Shown: positions 57,516 through 64,000 of the stretch, in pieces
How positions within the stretch are numbered: position 1 is the first letter of the stretch
Layout: every line of letters begins with the position of its first letter
Assembly (NCBI GenBank): GCA_026260175.1
Contig: JAKCWW010000429.1
Span: forward strand, 48,623-112,622
Source of the DNA: Reticulitermes lucifugus
Taxonomy: Eukaryota > Arthropoda > Insecta > Blattodea > Rhinotermitidae
Reading direction: 5' to 3'
Length of the DNA: 64,000 nt
The notes under the pieces: model-generated
The model's database searches: none
What the model saw: the letters and a program-made list of their open reading frames with translations, nothing else
Told to the model about the DNA's origin: nothing
Made by a program: the position numbers and the translations under genes

Positions 57516-57904
57516 AAGCTGTATGGCTTGTCTTCCTGTGGTATCGTCAACTTCAAGTTTTGAAATTATTTTAATACGTAAATAAAGATAAAACATTATA
57601 AACATTATAATGATTCTTAGGCGACGAAACCAATCAATATCCGCCAACCCCAACAGTTGTTTGTTGAAAACCTAATGCCTGACTCACAAATCCTATTTTT
57701 AATTGTATATCAACTGCCTAATAATTTTAATGTATTTCAATGTACATGGCTGGCCGCTACTATGCCAGAATAAGAGTGAAAAGCCATCGGTACTGGTTGA
57801 CGTTTTCCATAAAGCTTTCTGTGATAATTATAACTTATGGATGTAACACTTGTAACTAAATTTAGATATCAGTTTTTAGTAATATTAAATACGTAGTTGT
57901 ACAT
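57516..57904. other. unannotated stretch
   Basis: No recognised feature. Confidence 0.4.
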
Positions 57905-58070
57905 TTTCTCTTATACAATCTTGTACAGCCTCAGCATGGCTTAATACGAGCCGAAACATGTAGCTGCGACTATGTTTTTGATAAGCGAATGTTGTGTTTG
58001 ACGCATGATTGTTTCTTTGTACACATAACACAACAGGATGAACCACATCCAGTTGTTTCGTAGCCGTTTT
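57905..58070 (+). mobile_element. repeat with hairpin-GAAACATGTAG motif
   Basis: CCTCAGCATGGCTTAATACG then AGCCGAAACATGTAGCTGCG (57929-57968) forms a GGCT/AGCC stem before GAAACATGTAG. About 30 bases on, GTGTTTGACGCATG is followed by ACACAACAGGATGAACCAC. The same order, with GCACAAGGGGATGAATCAC, is found at 49521-49580, linking the two loci. No protein frame. Confidence 0.55.
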
Positions 58071-58807
58071 GAGAGTCAAATAGTAAAGCCGTGTGTTTTA
58101 ATGCATGAAAGCTACCAACTAGGAGGTAGTTTTTGAGGGGAAGTTGAACATTGTGGATAGTTTTATTAGTTGACTCTGTATTCCTTTAGTATTTGAGTAG
58201 TTAACGAGTGAGTGCTGTCAACTGTGGCGCCGATATTCGCTATCACAGTTACAAGTGTACAAATAAAAACACCACTGACTTAACTAGCTGTGATTAGTAC
58301 ATTAACATGTAATACAGAGCTTCCTTCTAGTTCCAGTTCGTTCAAGTATAAAATATGAGGCCTCCGCAAGAGGTGCATAATTTTATGTTGTGTGAGAGGG
58401 TAAAATGAAAACATAAAAAACTCGAATACTGTAGCTTCAATTGAACGTTTTACCGGTATCCGTTGTATGTCAGTGGGCTGCTGATCATAACTTTCTGTGA
58501 GTTGCTGCGCCTGTTTGCGTAGCGACTTCAAAGGTTGTAGATCTAATACTGTACACGTTTCATTAACCATGGACATAGGTCATGCGGAAAAGGCGTGAGG
58601 CGTAAAGTTATACCAACAAGATTCTCGTGACAGAACTTTTTAGATGAGAAATCTTCAGCAAATATTTGGATTTATTTTTTACCAATTACCTGTACTCTGA
58701 GAATATGTTTCTGCACAGGTCTAGCTTAATGTTTGAACAGAATGAATAACGCCTTCTATAAAGACTGAATTTCTATTTACAAAGTTGCGGATCATGAACA
58801 AGATATT
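58071..58807. other. unannotated stretch
   Basis: No recognised feature. Confidence 0.4.
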
Positions 58808-58897
58808 TAATAATAATAATAACGATGACAATAATGATGATGATGAGGATGGTAATGATAATAATAATAACAATAATAATAGTAATAGTAATAATAT
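58808..58897. repeat. imperfect (AAT/GAT)n microsatellite
   Basis: About 90 bp of AAT, GAT, AAC and AGT triplets. The leucine-rich reverse frame 58721-58924 is its translation artefact. Confidence 0.9.
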
Positions 58898-61266
58898 GAA
58901 ATTGTGACAGTGTTGTGGAATCAAGAGTTACACACAGATAGAGAAGTTATGGCAAATAGGCCATATATAATTAAAAACGACGAGAGATAACATGTGTACT
59001 GAAATATGTGGCAATACCGTCGGACAGAAATGTCACGCAAAAGGAAGCAGAAAATTAAAGTGGAAGAGTTTATGAATAGAGGTACAACGAATGTGGAACA
59101 TGAAGTGTATGATCATGCCAATAATAACTGGAGGAACCGGAATAGTAACAAAAGGTGTAAAGAACAATTTGGAAGTCATACCAGGAAAACATTCAGTAGA
59201 TTGACTGCAGACGACAGCTATACTTGGAACATCACACATAATACGGAAAGCACTGCAATCTGAAACTTGAGGCCCGAACGGTGGGGGATCATCGTTGGTT
59301 CAAGAGAAGCACCAAGAAGAAAAGGTCTGCGAGAAGAGACATAATCATAACAGTAACAGTAATAATAATTATCACCTTTGATGTCAGACCTACAATCACC
59401 GTTGTTTATATTCTTATTATATACATCTTACGTTCGTACAATAGACTACTGCCATTTTTATGGATTTTAACACTTCTGCCCTACTTACAGTGGTTTACGT
59501 AGGATTGACAGGGGTGGTCCTTTTTTTTACCACAATTCTTTTTTATAACGTCAAGTGGTTTATTTGTCATAAAGCATGTATTTTGATAGTATTAGAAATG
59601 GCAATCGCTATATTCATGTATGATATTCACAGTCAGTTTGTGTGCATGGCACGAAGACAGTAACTGGGGTCGTATTTGATACCTCCCATGTAATTCCTGT
59701 AATTATTACAAAATTAAAAGAAACAACGTGAAACGTGTATACACTCTCACAAGACTGACGTAATTAAGTAATTTAACTAGGGTCAGAAACGACCCCAAGT
59801 AGAATACACCAGTTAAGAAGTATTGTAATTTTAGACAGTCATGTTGGACCTTTATAATGATGTGGTATTGTTTGAAAAGTACGTTGTTCGCAATATATTT
59901 TTTGTGCCTGTTGGCGATGTGTTAAGTCTTTTATGCAATTTTTTTGATCTCACGATTTTAGTATTTATCATCATCATCACTACCACCACCACCACCGTTG
60001 TCATCATTGTGTTGGTCGTTGTTTATTTGTTGTTTTTTTTTACTGTGCTGACAAATTAGCTACTAGGCTATTGAGTTTGCATGTAAATGGGAAGGTCCTT
60101 TCCAATTTAAATGACAATATCGGGCACTGATTGAACTTCAACTTGTTAGTTGTTTGTTTTATTTTGTTTGTTTGCCTGTGTTTGATTTTCTTTACCTGTG
60201 TTGACACTATAATTGGTTATTAGGCTGCTGTATCAACATGTTAATACATAAATGATTGAATTATTATTTATATTGTTTTAATTTGTCACGAGCTGTATAG
60301 TTCCGCACAATTGGCCATACACGCGTACTTATAATATTAGGTATGCTATTTGAATGGTACTTAAAAGCAGTGTTGCTAGTTTGTTTATTTCATATTTGCT
60401 GTAATACTGAATAGGATTTTTCCTTTTGCTGGGTGCAGATTTTATTGTCTTCTGTTACAGGTACTTTGATGGTTTTGTTAACTTCTTATACGAAAGTATG
60501 TTAACTTACGTAAACTAATTCTCTCTCTTGCTTGTTCGAAGGCTTTATTTCCCTGGTGTGAAGATTTTTCAACAAAGAGAATGATATTCAGGTGCCTGTG
60601 TAAGTTCAGGGGAACTCTTGCGTCAAACACGATAAAACGTTTTGGAATGCGTTTCTCTCGCCCTGTTTTGTTTACAGTTGAAATGAGTTTAACCGCTTTG
60701 TAGTACAAGTTTCTAACTATAATGTCCTGTGCTGATGTTTGTGTTGTGATCGAAAGTTTTGTTTTTGTTTTTCCTTCCATCGAGCGGTTCAATGCGTTGT
60801 GTTTCACCCTCGTGCGTAATTTGAATCGTAAACTATTTAAGACCGGTGTGTTTAAAGACATTAATTTCTGTGTCATCTTAGCAACAATGTCGTAGGGACT
60901 TTGAAGTTGAGTGCGGCTATTTGCCATATTCCCATATTCTTGTGCGAACAGTTATGCATAAGGTACCATAATGTAGGTGTTTCTGCCAGCATGTGTATCT
61001 CGCTATTAATTTTGAATTAGTTTACGGATTCACCTGAAACGTGATATATGAATCTTGTCACTAGAAGCCACCACGTATTTGTATCTTTTAGTCTTCTTAC
61101 TGCCAGTGTATCCACATGTGGCCATGCGAACTTGTGATATGGCGTCGACAGTAGCGTACTGGCGTAGGATTTTTTATATTTATGATATATCGTATTAAAT
61201 TTTCTTTTGGGGGGGGGCGGCGGAGTGTGTTACAAGACATGGCATCTGCACGAAATACCATTCAGC
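58898..61266. other. 2.4-kb unannotated stretch
   Basis: Contains a CAT/CAC triplet tract at 59966-60000. The reverse frame 60478-60927 (149 codons) is basic, with no recognised domain. Forward frames at 59006-59663 are short and unrelated. Confidence 0.4.
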
Positions 61267-61550
61267 TTTTGGTTTGGTAGCGGTATCTCATGAGCCGTAG
61301 GAGCTGATGTGTCTGTTCTTCTGGGATATGACGCCGCGTCACTCAGCAACTCGTTCCCGACGTTTCGAGACGACGTAGTTGTTTCATCTTAAACAGTCGA
61401 GATGTCCAAAAGAATGGATATTGCACATTTAGACCCGTGATGAAATCGCTACGTGGTCTCGAAACGTCGGGAACGAGTTACTCAGTGACGCCGCGTCATA
61501 TCCCGGAAGGACTGATACCATAGCTACACCGCTGCGAAAGCCTAAAAACT
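61267..61550. mobile_element. foldback element, family F
   Basis: The left arm (about 61267-61390) contains CTGGGATATGACGCCGCGTC and CAACTCGTTCCCGACGTTTC. The right arm (about 61440-61550) holds their complements, GAAACGTCGGGAACGAGTTA and GACGCCGCGTCATATCCCGG. The outermost parts are more diverged. A 50-base non-repeated centre (about 61390-61440) separates the arms. Right-arm phrases recur at 1714-1800 and, reversed, at 22545-22715. No transposase frame; likely non-autonomous. Confidence 0.85.
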
Positions 61551-61709
61551 GGCAACCATAGGAGGCATTGATATTTCCTGTTTACCTCTAAGTTCTGTGT
61601 TATAAATTTTTTACGTACCATTAATGACAAACATGGCGACAGTTTAAAACTCCTCATTATTGTAATTCAACCGAGTGTGTGGCGTCTATATTTAATAAAC
61701 AAATTGTTC

Positions 61710-61809
61710 ATTCACCAACTTACGACGTTTGTGAAATTTGTCATAAGCCTACGACACAGGTATGTTGTAGGCTTGTGACAAATTTCGTAAAGGGCTGTAG
61801 CCGGTGAAT
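61710..61809. repeat. 100-bp imperfect palindrome
   Basis: ATTCACCAACTTACGACG with TGTGAAATTTGTCATAAGCC on the left, and GGCTTGTGACAAATTTCGTA with CCGGTGAAT on the right. The arms are about 45 bases with several mismatches, strongest over AAATTTGTCAYAAGCCTAC. Separate from the foldback 160 bp upstream. Possibly a small MITE. Confidence 0.75.
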
Positions 61810-62589
61810 GTATAATTCGTGTTTTACGTTTCCTGTTCTGTGTGTATAGTCAGATCTTTCATGTTGAAACTCACACAAAGATATGGACTACTACTTTATA
61901 TGGTAATTACTTTACTGTTCTCCCCATACATAATATGAAACATTTTAAGGAAACCAGGCGTCATGAATTCTTACCTGGTACAGTTGCGAGCGCCTATTAA
62001 CTTCATATTTTGAAGCATGTTTATTTCATAGGTCACGACTTTATTCTTCCGTCGTTCATTACGCTTCTAACATCGCGTTCATTGCTAAATAATCTCTGTA
62101 CTTGAAAGAATATGGTAAAACATAAGAATCGCCCAGCATACGTAGACTGTTGATAATTGTATTAAATTTGTTTTTGTAATGGCTACTGTGCTTAGCTGAT
62201 GAGTAAACCTTTACTGTTCAAAAGCAGCTGTGTACTGAATGCTGCTTTCGAAACAAGACCTGTGTAGTAAGTTCTCTGTACCTCTCCGACGTCCCTGGTT
62301 TTCAGTGTATCCAGTTCCTCACTTATTGTGTGGGCCGTGGTACGCCCCTTCAGTGCACTGACTGCAGGCTACAGTAAGCGGATGCCAGTCTGACACGAGT
62401 CTATTAGAAAACGCCTTTATGAAGGAACCGTGTGAAAACCATCACGCCCTGTCGCAGGAGGAGAGAAGCGTGGCTGACATAGAGTTGTCCTAGCTGAGCG
62501 TTCCGCTTTTGATCTCACCTCACATATTTGCTCGATCGAATATTTTCAAGAGTACGTATATGTTCCTGTGACACAAGTGTTCTGTTGCA
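61810..62589. other. unannotated stretch
   Basis: No recognised feature. Confidence 0.4.
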
Positions 62590-62829
62590 AAACCCGAAGG
62601 GAAGATACCACTTGGTTAAACCCATGAGTAGATGGAAGAGTGACATTGACATTATCAAACATGTGTGGTGTGGGATGTGGGTTGTTTTGTCAGACTGAGT
62701 TTACGGTTAAAAAGCGGGCTGTTGTGAACGTGGTAATAAACCTTCGGTTTTTATAGAAGGCAGGCGATTTTTTGCTGAATTACGTCTCTCAGCTTTCAGG
62801 AAGAACTCTGCTTCGTTTAGTTAGCAGGC
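62590..62829 (+). mobile_element. retrotransposon 3' end with TTAG-type terminus
   Basis: The forward reading begins KPEGKIPLG (about 62594), then a frameshifted VWDVGCF region, WRA-like RAVVNVV (CGGGCTGTTGTGAACGTGG, about 62718) and the 3' untranslated region TCAGGAAGAACTCTGCTTCG, ending at TTTAGTTAG (about 62829). It mirrors the reverse-strand copies and keeps the start of the (TTAG)n tail. The forward frame 62772-63050 begins inside it and is not a gene. Confidence 0.75.
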
Positions 62830-64000
62830 GTATGTTCTTAACTTCTGGCACTTCAGACCTTTCTCAACGCTTGCCCAAAGACCTGGCAGTTCTGCGCTCA
62901 TGGTGCGCAGATAATTTCTTTGAATTGGTAGGATGGATGGCTGTGATAGTAGGGGTTTCACCTTTTCTTTTTCCATCCCCTTTCCGGAGACGGTATTTTC
63001 CCGTCTCGTCACTTTTTTTAAACGAAGTGGAAATGTGGCGTGTCCAGTAATCGAATTATTTGCTGGTTAATTATAACAAACACAAATCAATACATAATAC
63101 TTTGCTTTTTATACGAAATGTGAATTGTAATGCATTGGTATGAGCCTCAGTCAAAATTCGCCTGACAAATTTAGTCTAGTAGCTAATTTAAAATTGACTC
63201 AAGATTGAGTTGTTCCTTGATGCAGCACACGAATCGACCGACATGTTGGGAAGGGTCTTTTTGCGTCGTTATTGGTTTTACTCGTACGCATATCCTGTTA
63301 ATATTTCTCAAATTATGAACGCGGAATCTTCAAATGCATCAAGGGGCGCCATTAGCAGCTATTAAACATACGTATGGATTTGTTATGGGTCTCGTGAATG
63401 TTACATTTCTGGTCCTGTTTAATCGTCTGCATAACGATATCAGGGAAGTGTGGCACGCGAGCCTACTGAAAGATCAGGAAAACTCCATGTGGCCTTGTTT
63501 GCCGTGTTGAGGGGCCACTGCTTTGTGTGCATGGTTTGCTATTCTCGGCGTAGGTGCCTGTATCTGTTGACGTCAAGGAACTGTGTAATAAATAACAGGG
63601 GCATCAGATAGTGAATTCGTCCTCTGTTAGGGTACTATATGTGGCGTTAGATTGTCAATAGCTTGCAGGTCTGAGTTTATTCTTGTCTTTACTCACTGTT
63701 CTCTCAAATGACATTGTCTTTCCTCCTTCCCACCCACCCTTGTCACCGACACTACGCTGTAGATGCCTCTAGCACTTGGGTAAAGGGTGGACGTTTATGT
63801 TTTATAGATATCACCAGTAACCCACTACTGACACAAGAGCTGTAAATCACGACATTTTATTTAATCTCTGACAAGATTAGATCTCGCGAAGTCATCATCA
63901 AGGAGTTTCTTGAATGTAACAGTGGTAGATACCTAAGGTTTACGTATTCAGAAAGTGTACAGGTGTGTCTACTAGTAAAACGCGCGCGCGCTTATGTGTG
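62830..64000. other. unannotated stretch to the window end
   Basis: No recognised gene. A CGCGCGCGCGC tract (63981-63991) near the edge is a rare CpG-rich dinucleotide run in this AT-rich DNA. Confidence 0.4.

Noticed and set aside
57929-57968. Hammerhead ribozyme
   Set aside because: The CTGA-x-GA box is imperfect, and in the better copies one extra base separates the CTGATGA-like box from the stem. Helix III and the cleavage triplet could not be placed. Kept only as a hypothesis in the findings.
60478-60927. Reverse-strand frame of 149 codons, basic protein
   Set aside because: No homology recognised, no supporting context; kept only as an unannotated stretch.

Overview
The window looks like nuclear DNA of an insect, most likely a cockroach or close relative (Blattodea). 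This is inferred from the interspersed-repeat families present, which resemble repeats I know from cockroach and termite genomes, and from the (TTAG)n-tailed non-LTR retrotransposon pieces; no host gene confirms it. DNA is AT-rich, open reading frames are short and scattered, and no operon or bacterial signal is seen. I find no supportable host protein-coding gene, rRNA, functional tRNA or CRISPR array in the 64 kb. It reads as intergenic or deep intronic sequence, and every recognisable piece of coding potential belongs to a decayed transposable element.

Layout. 1-12 kb: a foldback-family relic (1.5 kb), a tRNA-derived SINE (3.2 kb), a 526-bp hAT-type MITE with a perfect 8-bp target duplication inserted into an older retrotransposon (3.8-4.7 kb), two reverse-strand retrotransposon 3' ends (6.6-7.5 kb) and a probable retrotransposon 5' relic (8.6 kb). 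11-20 kb: SINE pieces, another retrotransposon end, a family of terminal-inverted-repeat relics, a 478-bp near-perfect palindrome (14.35-14.83 kb) and a 152-bp retrotransposon tail with an 11-bp target duplication (19 kb). 19-25 kb is mostly unidentified. 25-33 kb: SINE B, SINE A, forward-strand retrotransposon pieces and a mariner transposase relic. 33-37 kb and 41-44 kb are unidentified. 37-41 kb: a SINE between CTA arrays, two retrotransposon copies (one with a decayed reverse transcriptase) and a polypyrimidine tract. 44-58 kb: a SINE piece with a 16-bp target duplication, two more SINE B copies, two copies of an unclassified repeat, a degenerate arthropod-type SINE and a six-unit minisatellite. 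58-64 kb: triplet microsatellites, two foldbacks and a last retrotransposon 3' end.

No set of genes works together here. The joint story is of parasitic elements: non-LTR retrotransposons that could have supplied the enzymes that moved the SINEs, plus DNA transposons (hAT, mariner, foldbacks). The most intriguing unexplained signal is a hairpin followed by GAAACATGTAG that recurs at four loci (five occurrences, both arms of the large palindrome included) in otherwise unclassified repeats. Sequence identities were judged by eye and boundaries are approximate unless set by a target-site duplication.
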